DNA of 42,807 nt, taken from positions 1 to 42,807 of the forward strand of contig WRET01000026.1 in NCBI GenBank assembly GCA_009779195.1, in the 5' to 3' direction. The translations under genes were made by a program, and so were the position numbers. Positions within the stretch are counted from its first letter, which is position 1. Each line of letters opens with the position of its first letter. Under the pieces are notes generated by a model. It was not told the origin of the DNA, did not search any database, and saw only the letters and a program-made list of their open reading frames with translations. This DNA comes from Micrococcales bacterium. Lineage in GTDB: Bacteria > Actinomycetota > Actinomycetes > Actinomycetales > Cellulomonadaceae. Shown here one piece after another: positions 7,380 to 16,213 of this stretch.

Positions 7380-8968
7380 GCACGGTCGTCCTCGACAATT
7401 CCAATATCGGGGAGAGCTATCCCGGGGTCTGCACACCCCTGACCTGCTCGTTCACCGAAGAGGTGTACCGGCTGGTCTTTGCTCGCACTGTCGAGCGCCT
7501 GGGGCTGGCCGACGAGCTGGCGCCGACCGTCGCCCAGATGGTCGCCAGCCACAACGGACGTATGTACTACCGCCTCGACAGCTGGTACCGGCTGTTGCGC
7601 CTGCTGCCGTTCTCCTCGCGGATCATCGTGGTGTGGCAAAAGAGCCTCGGGGTCGACGGCGCCGACCTGGAGACCGACGACGACCCACCACGGATCGGCA
7701 CGCTGCGCTGGGTGCGTGCGGCGGTGCGTTTGGCACGGGTGTGGCGGGCCACACCCAGGCTCCTGGCGGACCTGTCCGACGAGCTGGTGGTCACACAGGC
7801 CGACTTCGACGCCCAGCTGGCCGGCGGTGCTGGGCTGGCCGGCGGTGCTGGGCTGGCCGGCGGTGCTGGGCCGGCCGGCGGTGCTGGGCTGGCCGACCTG
7901 TACGAGCAGGTCAAAGCCAGGGCTCTGCGCAGCTGGGACATCACGTTGGTCAACGACCTGCGTGCCTTCTGGTACACCTCACGGGCCACCAAGGCTGGCC
8001 AGCAGGTCGTCGGGGTGGAGCTGGCGAGCCTGCAGCCCCTGCGCGCCCTGGAACGTATCGCTGGGCTGGTAGACGCCCCCGCCCGTGGTGAGCTCGCCGC
8101 GCTGGCCACCGACGCCGACGTACGTACGTGGCTCGACGGCCCGCCCGACGAGCTGCGCCAGGCAGTCGTCGACTACCTGCACCGTTACGGCGACCGAGGC
8201 CCCGCCGAGCTCAAGCTCGAGAGCCCGACCTTCCGCACCCATCCCTTGCGGCTGGTCCACCTGTTGCTGGCCACCGACGCCCGGCCCCACACAGCCGAGG
8301 TGGCACCTGTGGCACGGCGGAGGTGGCGCGGACGCCGAGCACGGGCCGCGGCCCTGCAGGCCGTGGCGTTACGTGAGTCGTCACGGTTGGACCGCAGCCG
8401 CCTGTTCGGCATGGTCCGCACGATCGTGCGGGCAGCCGGGCAGAACATGGCCGCGGCCGGCCAGCTCGACGACCCCGACGACGTGTTCTACCTGACGCGC
8501 GAGGAGCTGTTCACCGCCACCGGTGACCTGCGCTCCACCGTCGCGCAACGCCAGAGCCTGTGGGCGACGTACCGCGAGATGCCCGCAGCCTCGCGTATCG
8601 TCCTCGACGGCCAGACCCAGCCCGTCGCGGAACCGGCTCCTGCAGAACGACCAGCAGTCTTGACCGGCACCGGAGCCTCGGCGGGGACAACCGTCGGCGA
8701 GGTGCTCGTCGTCGCCGACGCTGCTGACGTCACTGACGCCACCGGCAAGGTCGTCGTGGCGGCGACCACCGACCCAGGCTGGGTGTTCGTCATGCGCCAG
8801 GCCGCTGCGGTGGTCACCGAACGTGGGTCCCTGCTCTCGCACACCGCCATCGTGTCGCGCGAGCTGGGGCTGCCGTCAGTCGTGGGCGTCGCCGGCGCGA
8901 CCACTGCTCTGCGCACCGGCGACCGGGTACGCGTGGACGGCACAGCAGGCAGGATCGAGGTGCTGTGA
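7376..8968 (+). CDS. PEP-utilizer (phospho-His) domain protein lacking the ATP-grasp domain
   Basis: A 530-residue protein with an ATGA overlap to psd. It starts NSNIGESYPGVCTPLTCSFT, the opening of the central domain of rifampicin phosphotransferase/PEP-synthase-like enzymes. It ends with the swivelling domain TERGSLLSHTAIVSRELGLP, where His489 is the predicted phosphohistidine. There is no PPDK_N ATP-binding domain, so it cannot phosphorylate itself in the usual way. It may be served by the ATP-grasp domain of the enzyme at 3533-5887, as in the two-subunit phenylphosphate synthase of phenol degraders, or it may use PEP. Residues 148-171 are four copies of a Gly/Ala-rich hexapeptide LAGGAG. 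A degenerate, inactive paralogue is possible, but the His motif is intact. Confidence 0.75.
   Translation: MSTVVLDNSNIGESYPGVCTPLTCSFTEEVYRLVFARTVERLGLADELAPTVAQMVASHNGRMYYRLDSWYRLLRLLPFSSRIIVVWQKSLGVDGADLETDDDPPRIGTLRWVRAAVRLARVWRATPRLLADLSDELVVTQADFDAQLAGGAGLAGGAGLAGGAGPAGGAGLADLYEQVKARALRSWDITLVNDLRAFWYTSRATKAGQQVVGVELASLQPLRALERIAGLVDAPARGELAALATDADVRTWLDGPPDELRQAVVDYLHRYGDRGPAELKLESPTFRTHPLRLVHLLLATDARPHTAEVAPVARRRWRGRRARAAALQAVALRESSRLDRSRLFGMVRTIVRAAGQNMAAAGQLDDPDDVFYLTREELFTATGDLRSTVAQRQSLWATYREMPAASRIVLDGQTQPVAEPAPAERPAVLTGTGASAGTTVGEVLVVADAADVTDATGKVVVAATTDPGWVFVMRQAAAVVTERGSLLSHTAIVSRELGLPSVVGVAGATTALRTGDRVRVDGTAGRIEVL
7817..7888 (+). repeat. Four tandem 18-bp repeats inside a coding region
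   Basis: The unit CTGGCCGGCGGTGCTGGG occurs three times exactly and a fourth time with CCG as first codon, followed by a partial fifth. It encodes LAGGAG x3 and PAGGAG in frame. The unit is a multiple of three, so copy-number change would lengthen or shorten a flexible linker without breaking the gene. Confidence 0.9.
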
Positions 8969-9993
8969 ACCGCGACGACCGTGAGGCGTTCTTGTCCCTG
9001 CCGGGCCGGCTGTACCCGTGGCCGGTGGTCCACACCGCGACCGAGGCAGCGCTGGTGGACGGCACACATGTGCTGAGCAAGCACTGCACGGTGAGGCCAC
9101 ACGTGCTGCGGCGCCGCGGCGAAAGCGTCGGACGGTGCGCTGTGACGACCTACAGCGACGACACCACCGCCTATCTCGGGTTCTTCGAGTGCGCGGACGC
9201 CGCGTGCGCCGACGACCTTTTCGGCTGGGCGCACACCACAGCACGTGCGGCTGGGTGCACCCAGGTTGTCGGCCCTGTGGACGCCAGCTTCTGGTTGCGG
9301 TACCGGTTGAAGACCGACGGTTTCGACCGCGCCCCGTACACGTCCGAGCCGTGGAACCTCGAGTCCTACCCGGCCCTGTGGTACGCAGCCGGGTACCACA
9401 AGACGATGGGCTACTCGTCCACCCTCTACCGCGCCCCCACCCCCGACGAGGCCGACGACCAGCTGGCGAAGCGGCTTTCCGCCGCGTCCGAACACGGCTA
9501 CCGCGTCGAAGCCCTGGACCTCAAACACTGGGACGACGTGCTCACCGGGCTGCACGCCCTGGTGATGGAGCTGTACGCAGGTATGCCGGTGTTCCGACCG
9601 GTCGACCTGGACGACTTTCGGGCCATCTTCGCACCAGTCCGTCTCGTGGCGGACCCCGACCTGGTCACCCTTGCCTGGCGTGGCGACGACCTCGTGGCTT
9701 TTTCGGTCGTCCTGCCCGACTACACCATGACGACCAACGCGCGCCTCACCCCGGCGACCCTGGCCCGCCTGTGGTGGCGCCGACGCCACCCACACCGTGT
9801 TGTCGCCCTCTACATGGGATCGTCAGACCCCGGCCTGGGCACAGCCATGGGTGGGCGCCTGTTCGCCCAGTGCCACGAACGTCACCTGTCGTGCGTCGCT
9901 GCGCTGGTCGGCGACGGCAAACCCACCGCGGGTTACGCCCCCCAGTTCGTCGAGTCCCGCAGCCACTACGAGCTGCTCACCACCGTGGTCTGA
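8965..9993 (+). CDS. GNAT-like protein, possible N-acyltransferase, last gene of the operon
   Basis: A 342-residue soluble protein with a GTG start overlapping the previous stop (GTGA). Middle segments GPVDASFWLRYRLKTDGF, then EPWNLESYPALWYAAGYH, resemble the GP.n.s....GF...P...N..YY...e..Gy pattern of GNAT-fold proteins of the YghO type. No clear acetyl-CoA loop (Q/RxxGxG/A) is visible, although SSDPGLGTAMGGRLFAQC near residue 290 sits where it would be. Given its position after lipid head-group enzymes, it could acylate the amine formed by the decarboxylase; that is inference. No transmembrane segment is seen. It could also be a divergent, non-acyltransferase member of the superfamily. Confidence 0.6.
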   Translation: MNRDDREAFLSLPGRLYPWPVVHTATEAALVDGTHVLSKHCTVRPHVLRRRGESVGRCAVTTYSDDTTAYLGFFECADAACADDLFGWAHTTARAAGCTQVVGPVDASFWLRYRLKTDGFDRAPYTSEPWNLESYPALWYAAGYHKTMGYSSTLYRAPTPDEADDQLAKRLSAASEHGYRVEALDLKHWDDVLTGLHALVMELYAGMPVFRPVDLDDFRAIFAPVRLVADPDLVTLAWRGDDLVAFSVVLPDYTMTTNARLTPATLARLWWRRRHPHRVVALYMGSSDPGLGTAMGGRLFAQCHERHLSCVAALVGDGKPTAGYAPQFVESRSHYELLTTVV

Positions 9994-10053
9994 GGCGGTG
10001 GCAGCCCGGCTCACCTGGCGCAGCACTGCCCCGTTCGGACCAGCTGAGCGCCT

Positions 10054-10100
10054 GTTTTGGCCTGGTTTCAGATATTTTGGGGAGTAGAGTGACTCTTCTG
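10054..10100 (+). promoter_or_regulatory. Conserved upstream element, copy 1
   Basis: This 47-bp block (GTTTTGGCCTGGTTT, then a T-rich spacer, then GGAGTAGAGTGACTCTTCTG) recurs almost unchanged before the second paralogue at 11718-11763. It contains the perfect inverted repeat AGAGT-G-ACTCT and a TAGAGT hexamer (10085-10090) usable as a -10. The ATG is 68 nt beyond its end. It is probably the promoter or operator duplicated together with the gene. Confidence 0.5.
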
Positions 10101-10167
10101 TTGTGCGTCGCTGCGGCTGGCATGCCTGAGCCAGTCGCGTCGCGCAAACCACCAGATTGGTCGTGGA

Positions 10168-11631
10168 ATGTCACAACCTGGCCAGTACGGCGCCGTGCCC
10201 CCGCCACCGGCTCGACCCCCACAACCAGGTTCGGCCTCCGGGGCGTCGCAGGCAGGATGGCAGCAACCAGTCCAAGCCACTGTGCCTCCGACGGGATTCC
10301 GGCCCGCGGCCCGGCCCAACCGCTGGCAGCCCGCTCCTGCGTCGCAGCCACAGGCACCGTCACCGGCGGGACCTGCCACAGGTGCGGGCCCGTCCCCCAC
10401 GGCATGGCAGCAGCAACCGGCTTCGCCGTCACAGCCACCACCAGCGGGACCGGCCACAGGCGTGGGTGCGCCCCCCGCGGCGTGGCAGCAGCAGCCTGCT
10501 GCGACCAGCACAGGGTCGTGGCCCGCCGCCACAGGTGCGCCAGCTCAGCCCAACCCGTGGCAGCAGCCCGCCGCCGGTAGTGCACCCACGACGGCATACC
10601 CAGCCCCACCTGGGCATGCCGGTCATCCGACGGTGACCACACCCACGACGTACCCGTTCGGTCCCCAGGCCCAGGCGCTGCAGCAACCTTCGCCCCAGGG
10701 TGGCGCGCCCATGATGGCGTACCCGGCAGGAGCGGCGGGCCAGGCGCTGGCACCTGCCCCCGCGACGCCGTACCCCTCTGGCCCCATGCCCCGGCCCTCC
10801 ACGCCGCACCCGTCGGGTCCGGTCGGGCAACCTTCGCCCGCCCAGCCGACGTCCTACCCGCAACCACCGAGCGCGGCGACCCAGGTGGCACTCTGGCAGC
10901 AGTCACCCAGCCCAGCAGCCGAGGCGCAACCCTGGCAGCCATCGGCCGCCCCGGCTGCCGAACCGCGACCCTGGGACAAACCCACTGGTCAACAGCAGGC
11001 AGACGCGGAAGGACCCAGGCCCGCAGCAGGGAAATACCACTACCTCAAGAAGACGAGCGACGGCAGGTTGAGCCTGCGCAAGGCTTCGGTGCTCCCCAAC
11101 GCGATCACCTGGGTGATCTGCACCACGCTCTTCCTCGGATCGGGGTATCTCATACTGGCGGTGTTCCCGATTGAGGACCTCACCTTCCAGGGAGTGATCA
11201 CCGGGGCCATGGAGGCGTTTTGGCTGGCGCTGTTCGCCTTGGACACGAAGCCTCTGGTTGTGGCTGCCGTCTTGGTCCTGCTGTCCATACCGTGGGGTGC
11301 CACAGCGTTGTACCGGATGCTGTCCTCCCTGTCGCGGACGTACTTCGACCCAGCAACACGCACCATCATCCAGGGCAGGTTCCGCTACAGCTTCGACGAT
11401 GTCGCCCGGTTCGAGACGACGCGGCACTGGGTCGGAGTCCGGTTCATCATCATCCCGATCATGATCCCGATCGGCGTCAAGCTCTGTATCACCATGCATT
11501 CGCCCGACGCGTACGCCCCTGAAGTAAAGATCCGTCTGTACGGCCCGATGGTCCCGGCCAAGCGAGTCTCACGCAAGCTCCGCGAAGAGATCGTCTCGGT
11601 GCTCGACCCCGACGGGACCGTCCTGGGCTAG
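10168..11631 (+). CDS. Pro/Gln/Ala-rich membrane protein, paralogue 1
   Basis: A 487-residue protein starting MSQPGQYGAVPPPP. The first ~285 residues are low complexity (Pro, Gln, Ala, Trp), with repeated units such as AWQQQPA and GPATGxGxxPxAWQQQPA, and look disordered. From residue ~289 a folded region begins: YLKKTSDGRLSLRKASVLPN, two likely membrane segments (about 308-333 and 350-382), then FDPATRTIIQGRFRYSFDDV and a hydrophobic IIIPIMIPIG stretch. The post-membrane part resembles small PH-like membrane-associated domains, but I do not recognise the family. The tandem neighbour at 11829 is a clear paralogue. The N-terminal tail may face the cytoplasm and bind partners. Function unknown. 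Confidence 0.75.
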   Translation: MSQPGQYGAVPPPPARPPQPGSASGASQAGWQQPVQATVPPTGFRPAARPNRWQPAPASQPQAPSPAGPATGAGPSPTAWQQQPASPSQPPPAGPATGVGAPPAAWQQQPAATSTGSWPAATGAPAQPNPWQQPAAGSAPTTAYPAPPGHAGHPTVTTPTTYPFGPQAQALQQPSPQGGAPMMAYPAGAAGQALAPAPATPYPSGPMPRPSTPHPSGPVGQPSPAQPTSYPQPPSAATQVALWQQSPSPAAEAQPWQPSAAPAAEPRPWDKPTGQQQADAEGPRPAAGKYHYLKKTSDGRLSLRKASVLPNAITWVICTTLFLGSGYLILAVFPIEDLTFQGVITGAMEAFWLALFALDTKPLVVAAVLVLLSIPWGATALYRMLSSLSRTYFDPATRTIIQGRFRYSFDDVARFETTRHWVGVRFIIIPIMIPIGVKLCITMHSPDAYAPEVKIRLYGPMVPAKRVSRKLREEIVSVLDPDGTVLG

Positions 11632-11717
11632 TGCCGCATCCGTCAGTAGTGCTGGGTTCGAGCTGAGGCATATGGACAGATGGCGGCGGTGGTGCCGTAT
11701 GTGGTGCTCGGGTGCCC

Positions 11718-11763
11718 GTTTTAGCCTAGTTTGATGTTTTTTGGGAGTAGAGTGACTCTCCTG
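11718..11763 (+). promoter_or_regulatory. Conserved upstream element, copy 2
   Basis: Second copy of the block described at 10054-10100: GTTTTAGCCTAGTTT, a T-rich spacer, then GGGAGTAGAGTGACTCTCCTG with the same AGAGT-G-ACTCT inverted repeat. It ends 65 nt before the ATG of paralogue 2. Its conservation exceeds that of the flanking non-coding DNA, which argues for a regulatory role. Confidence 0.5.
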
Positions 11764-11828
11764 TCGAGCGCTACCGCGGCCGACGTATGTGCGGGTCGTT
11801 CCGCACGAGCAACCAGATGGGTTTCGCA

Positions 11829-13082
11829 ATGTCACAGCCTGGCCAGTACCCCGTGCCGCCACCGCCACCTGGGCAACCGGCACCCCCGAGCCCGGCCGCT
11901 GGTGGCTCCTCAGGGATGTGGCAACAGCCGCCGACGTGGCAGCAGCAGCCCGCTGCGGGCGCCACAGGGTCGTGGCCTGCACCTGCGGGTGCGGCAGGTC
12001 AGCCCAACCCGTGGCAGCAACCCGCCGCTGGTAGCGCCCCCACGACGGCATACCCGCCTGCTCCTCAGGCACCGTGGCAACCTTCTGCGCCCACGATGGG
12101 GTACCCGGCAGGAGTGGCGGGCCAGGCGCCTGCCCCGACGACGTACCCCTCTGGCCCTGTGCCCCAGCCCTCCACGCCGCACCCGTCAGGTCCGGTCGGA
12201 GCACCCTCCTGGCAGCCCTCCCCCGCCCCAGCCGGCCCGCAGACGCCCGGGTCGCAAACGCCCAGCGCGGCGACCCAGGTGGCGCTCTGGCAGCAGTCAC
12301 CGAGCCCACCAGCCCAGGCGACACCCTGGCAGCAACCGCCTGCCCCGGCTGGCTCCAGGACCTGGGACATACCCGGCGGCCGTGAAGGCGCCCAGATCTC
12401 AGTACGGGAGTACCGCTATCTGAAGGAGACGAGCGACGGCATGCTGAGCCTGCGCAGGGGGCGGGTGCTCGTCAACGCGATCACTGCGTTGGTCTGTTTC
12501 GTGATCGTCGTCGGCTCGGGCCTGATACTGGCGGGGTCGAAAGACACCGATGACATCGCGGTGACCAGCGAGAACTCCGACCGGTTGTCCGACGCGCTTG
12601 CTGGCGGTCTTGAGGCACTACCTGTGCTCCTGGCTACCGTCTTGCTCGTCTTGTGCGTCCCGTGGGGTGCCATAGCCACGTACCGGCTGCTGGCCTCCCT
12701 GCCGCGTACGTACTTCGACCCGACAACGCAGACCATCAGACAAGGCAAGCAGCGCTTCAAGTTTGACGAGGTCGGCGGGTTCGAGGCGACGCGGCACTGG
12801 GTGGGCGTACGGATCCTCTTCATCCCGATAGGGGTCCCGGTCAGTGTCAAGCTGTGCATCATCAAGCGCGAGAGCATCAAAGCCAACATCCCCGGGACGA
12901 AGATCACTTTGTTCGAACACGTGCCCGAGGTGACGATCCGCCTGTATGGTCCTTTGACCCCGACCAACTGGGCCTCACGCCAGCTCCGCGAAGAGATCCT
13001 CTCGGTGATCGACCCCGACGGGAGCATCCTTTGGCAACCTCACGCCGGACGTGGCATCCCCCTGCACAGGAACGCTGACTGA
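11829..13082 (+). CDS. Pro/Gln/Ala-rich membrane protein, paralogue 2
   Basis: The ATG at 11829 is chosen because MSQPGQYPVPPPPPGQ aligns with the start of paralogue 1; an ATG 14 codons upstream is less likely. It has 417 residues with the same layout: a disordered Pro/Gln/Ala-rich N-terminal half, then YLKETSDGMLSLRRGRVLVN, two membrane segments, FDPTTQTIRQGKQRFKFDEV, and RHWVGVRILFIPIGVPVSVK. It carries an insert near residues 355-365 (IIKRESIKANIPG) that paralogue 1 lacks, and has a shorter N-terminal tail. The pair clearly arose by tandem duplication including the upstream element. Family and function not recognised. Confidence 0.75.
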   Translation: MSQPGQYPVPPPPPGQPAPPSPAAGGSSGMWQQPPTWQQQPAAGATGSWPAPAGAAGQPNPWQQPAAGSAPTTAYPPAPQAPWQPSAPTMGYPAGVAGQAPAPTTYPSGPVPQPSTPHPSGPVGAPSWQPSPAPAGPQTPGSQTPSAATQVALWQQSPSPPAQATPWQQPPAPAGSRTWDIPGGREGAQISVREYRYLKETSDGMLSLRRGRVLVNAITALVCFVIVVGSGLILAGSKDTDDIAVTSENSDRLSDALAGGLEALPVLLATVLLVLCVPWGAIATYRLLASLPRTYFDPTTQTIRQGKQRFKFDEVGGFEATRHWVGVRILFIPIGVPVSVKLCIIKRESIKANIPGTKITLFEHVPEVTIRLYGPLTPTNWASRQLREEILSVIDPDGSILWQPHAGRGIPLHRNAD

Positions 13083-13096
13083 GCTGGGACCAGGTG

Positions 13097-13924
13097 TCAC
13101 CGCGCCAGGTGGTGGGCTCGGGCCGACGCATACAGGCAGACGGCAGCGGCAGCGGCGAGGTTGAGGGATTCGGCGCGGCCGTGGATCGGGATGCGGACTG
13201 TGGCGTCGGCAGCCACGAGGACGTCGTCGGGCAGGCCACGGGCTTCGTTGCCGAACAGCCAGGCTGTGGGTGCCGTCAGGGTGGGGGCGCTGGTGGTCGG
13301 TGCGTCGCAGAGGTCGTCGAGGTCCAGGTCGCCGTCGGCTGTGGCAGCCAGGACTGACAGACCGGCATCGCAGAGGGTGGCGACCAGGGTCGGTGTGGGG
13401 ACGTTGGTGGCTATGGGCAGGTGGAAGAGAGAGCCTGCGGTGGAGCGTACGACTTTGGGGTTGTGCGGGTCGGCGCAGGTGTCCGACAGCATGACGGCAC
13501 CGGCCCCAGCAGCGTCGGCCGTGCGGATGACGGTGCCGACGTTGCCTGGGTCGCGGACGTTGACCAGGACCGCGACGAGGCGGGGGTTGGCCGCCAGGGC
13601 TTGGGAGGCTGGGACACCGACCGGGTCGGCGACTGCGACGACGTCTTGGGCGTCGGGGCTCATCGCTGCCAGGACCGCTTCGGTACCCAGACGCAGGACC
13701 CCCCGCTGGTCGGCTGGTCCGGCGATATCGGGGTGCCGGACCGCAGACGCTTCGGTGAGGTAGACGGCATGGAGGTTCACCGACCCGGCTGCGACGGCCT
13801 CACGGACCGGCTGGGGGCCTTCGACGAGGAAACGTCCGGTGCGTCGTCGGACAGCGGGGTTGGCCAGGGCGCGGACCTGGCGGACGCGTTCGGCCCGGGG
13901 GTTGGCCAGGAAGTCAGGAGCCAC
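13097..13924 (-). CDS. TrmH/SpoU family RNA 2'-O-ribose methyltransferase
   Basis: A 275-residue protein with GTG 13924 as start, giving APDFLANPRAERV, the usual beginning of the family. An upstream GTG at 14002 would add 26 residues but lies almost on the rplT terminator hairpin. The N-terminal substrate-binding part has GRFLVEGPQPVREA. The SPOUT domain shows the three motifs: NVRDPGNVGTVIRTADAAGA (motif 1), WLFGNEARGLPDD (motif 2) and IPIHGRAESLNLAAAAAV (motif 3), which form the trefoil-knot SAM site. The likely target is ribosomal RNA, fitting its place just after infC-rpmI-rplT. The exact nucleotide is not known. It ends convergently with the paralogue-2 gene, 14 nt away. Confidence 0.85.
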   Translation of the reverse strand: MAPDFLANPRAERVRQVRALANPAVRRRTGRFLVEGPQPVREAVAAGSVNLHAVYLTEASAVRHPDIAGPADQRGVLRLGTEAVLAAMSPDAQDVVAVADPVGVPASQALAANPRLVAVLVNVRDPGNVGTVIRTADAAGAGAVMLSDTCADPHNPKVVRSTAGSLFHLPIATNVPTPTLVATLCDAGLSVLAATADGDLDLDDLCDAPTTSAPTLTAPTAWLFGNEARGLPDDVLVAADATVRIPIHGRAESLNLAAAAAVCLYASARAHHLAR

Positions 13925-14006
13925 CAGGTGCTCGGTTCGGGTCGGTGGGTCCTGCGGCGACAGCTGTGCTGCGCCGAGCCGCGATGACGCAGGCCGGCAC
14001 ACGTGT

Positions 14007-14034
14007 GGCCCCGCCGACGAAGGTCGGCGGGGCC
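14007..14034 (-). terminator. Hairpin terminator after rplT
   Basis: A perfect 12-bp inverted repeat (14007-14018 and 14023-14034, GGCCCCGCCGAC) with a GAAG loop lies 22 nt past the rplT stop. No T run follows, as is common for actinobacterial hairpin terminators. It separates the ribosomal operon from the methyltransferase. Confidence 0.75.
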
Positions 14035-14056
14035 GTCGCGGTCGTGGTGGCGCTGC

Positions 14057-14440
14057 TCACGCAGCGCGGGGGGCGTTCACATCGGCGGGCAGCGCCTTCT
14101 TGGCCAAGGTGACCAGGGCGCCGAACGCCGGGGCGTCGTTGACGGCCATCTCGGCGAGCATACGACGGTCCACTTCCAGGCCAGCGGCCTTCAGGCCCTG
14201 GATGAACCGGTTGTAGGTCATCCCTTCGGCGCGGACAGCCGCGTTGATCCGGGTGATCCACAGCTTGCGGAAGTCGCCTTTACGGGCTTTGCGGTCCCGG
14301 TAGGCGTAGACCATCGAGTGGGTGACCTGCTCTTTTGCCTTGCGGTACAGGCGGGAGCGCTGACCGCGGTAGCCGCTGGCCCGCTCCAGGGTGGTGCGCC
14401 GCTTCTTCTGGGCGTTGACCGCCCGTTTCACGCGTGCCAC
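14057..14440 (-). CDS. rplT: Ribosomal protein bL20
   Basis: A 127-residue, highly basic protein with the canonical start [20 protein letters not shown] and [17 protein letters not shown], full length for bL20. It binds 23S rRNA early in large-subunit assembly, and in several bacteria L20 represses its own operon by binding the mRNA leader. It is the last gene of infC-rpmI-rplT, 54 nt after rpmI, and a strong hairpin follows. There is no oddity in the sequence. Confidence 0.97.
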   Translation of the reverse strand: MARVKRAVNAQKKRRTTLERASGYRGQRSRLYRKAKEQVTHSMVYAYRDRKARKGDFRKLWITRINAAVRAEGMTYNRFIQGLKAAGLEVDRRMLAEMAVNDAPAFGALVTLAKKALPADVNAPRAA

Positions 14441-14494
14441 GTGGTACTCCTTCGTCGTCGGGTCGGGTGCTGGCGCGCTGGCGCGCGCGAAAGA

Positions 14495-14689
14495 TCAGCG
14501 TCCGAGCAGCTTCTTGTACTTACGGGCATCGGCTTTGCTGAGCTCGACATCCCCAGCCAGACGGCGGGTCAGACGGCTCGACTTGCGCTCGAACAGGTGG
14601 CGGACACCCGCCCGCTCACGCATGAGCTTTCCAGAGCCGGTGACACGCACCCGCTTCTTTGTGCCGGAGTGCGTCTTGTTCTTCGGCAT
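14495..14689 (-). CDS. rpmI: Ribosomal protein bL35
   Basis: A 64-residue basic protein starting [20 protein letters not shown] and ending [10 protein letters not shown], standard for bL35. The ATG at 14689 is preceded by AAGGAGATATTCACC, an excellent ribosome-binding site. It is the middle gene of the infC operon and part of the large ribosomal subunit. Confidence 0.97.
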   Translation of the reverse strand: MPKNKTHSGTKKRVRVTGSGKLMRERAGVRHLFERKSSRLTRRLAGDVELSKADARKYKKLLGR

Positions 14690-14741
14690 GGTGAATATCT
14701 CCTTGTCGTTCGTGCCGCCCTGGCGGACGGCGGATACCGCG

Positions 14742-15587
<846 letters not shown>

Positions 15588-15615
15588 GTGTTGCTCCTTC
15601 GGGTCGTCGGTGGAC

Positions 15616-15659
15616 CTCGAAAACGAAGAAGGCCTCCGTCCCAGGCACGAGACGAAGGC
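15616..15659 (-). promoter_or_regulatory. Attenuator hairpin in the infC leader
   Basis: Read on the minus strand, GCCTTCGTC (15651-15659) pairs with GACGGAGGC (15632-15640) across a 10-nt loop, nine pairs with one G-U. A T-rich run CTTCTTCGTTTTCG follows directly. This is the form of a rho-independent terminator, about 30 nt before the infC ribosome-binding site. infC-rpmI-rplT operons of other bacteria are controlled by L20- or IF3-dependent leader structures, so transcription attenuation is likely here. The upstream leader also holds the palindrome GTGGCAC-T-GTGCCAC, which could support alternative folds. Confidence 0.6.
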
Positions 15660-15800
15660 TCACAGGTCCCACCGGCGTACCGGTGCCGGGCGTGGCACTG
15701 TGCCACGGCCGTGGACTCGACCCGGGCCCTGTGTGTCGGGAACGGGTGGGAGGGATCTCCGCTTGTGCACCTGCACACATCGCGCAGGTCGGTCAGCGGC

Positions 15801-15829
15801 CGATCGTACCAGAACCGGCTGGGAGAAAC
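15801..15829 (-). promoter_or_regulatory. Candidate promoter of the infC operon
   Basis: On the minus strand TACGAT (15801-15806) could be the -10 and ATGTTT (15824-15829) a weak -35 with 17-nt spacing. This would yield a leader of about 200 nt before infC, consistent with an attenuator-containing 5' UTR. The start of the divergent DUF1844 gene is only 19 nt away, so that gene's promoter would overlap. Confidence 0.35.
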
Positions 15830-15847
15830 ATCTGGCAGGATGCTCGA

Positions 15848-16213
15848 GTGACCAGTGCACCAGACCCCGACGAGCTCGCCACCGCCACCCGGGACATCGC
15901 CGAGCTCAGCGCAGTCCAGCTCATCTCCACCGCGGCGGTGCACCTGCTGACCGCCGCCGCGGTCAAGTGCGGGCTGGCAGCTGACACCGACGAGGTCCGC
16001 GGCGAGGACCTGGCCGACCTGGACGAGGCACGTAAGCTCATCACCGCTCTGGCGGGCCTGGTCACTGCTGCCGCCCCAGACCTGGGCAACGAGCACGCCC
16101 GGTCGTTGCGCGACGGGCTGCGCTCGGTCCAGCTGGCCTTCCGCGAAGCCTCGGCTTACCCCGACGCCCCTGGCGACGGTCCTGGCGAGAGGCTCACCGG
16201 CCCTGTGTCGTGA
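15848..16213 (+). CDS. DUF1844 family protein
   Basis: A 121-residue protein, GTG start. ISTAAVHLLTAAAVKCGLA, DLDEARKLITALAGLVTA and RDGLRSVQLAFREAS are the hallmark stretches of DUF1844, a small mostly helical family found divergent from infC in many actinobacteria. Its biochemical role is unknown. The end GPGERLTGPVS is also typical. Its 3' end overlaps the convergent transporter gene by 58 nt (16156-16213). Confidence 0.85.
   Translation: MTSAPDPDELATATRDIAELSAVQLISTAAVHLLTAAAVKCGLAADTDEVRGEDLADLDEARKLITALAGLVTAAAPDLGNEHARSLRDGLRSVQLAFREASAYPDAPGDGPGERLTGPVS

Noticed and set aside
10168-13082. The Pro/Gln-rich repeats considered as a CRISPR-like or satellite array
   Set aside because: The units are degenerate, in frame and of uneven length; they are coding low complexity. 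No CRISPR array is seen in the window.
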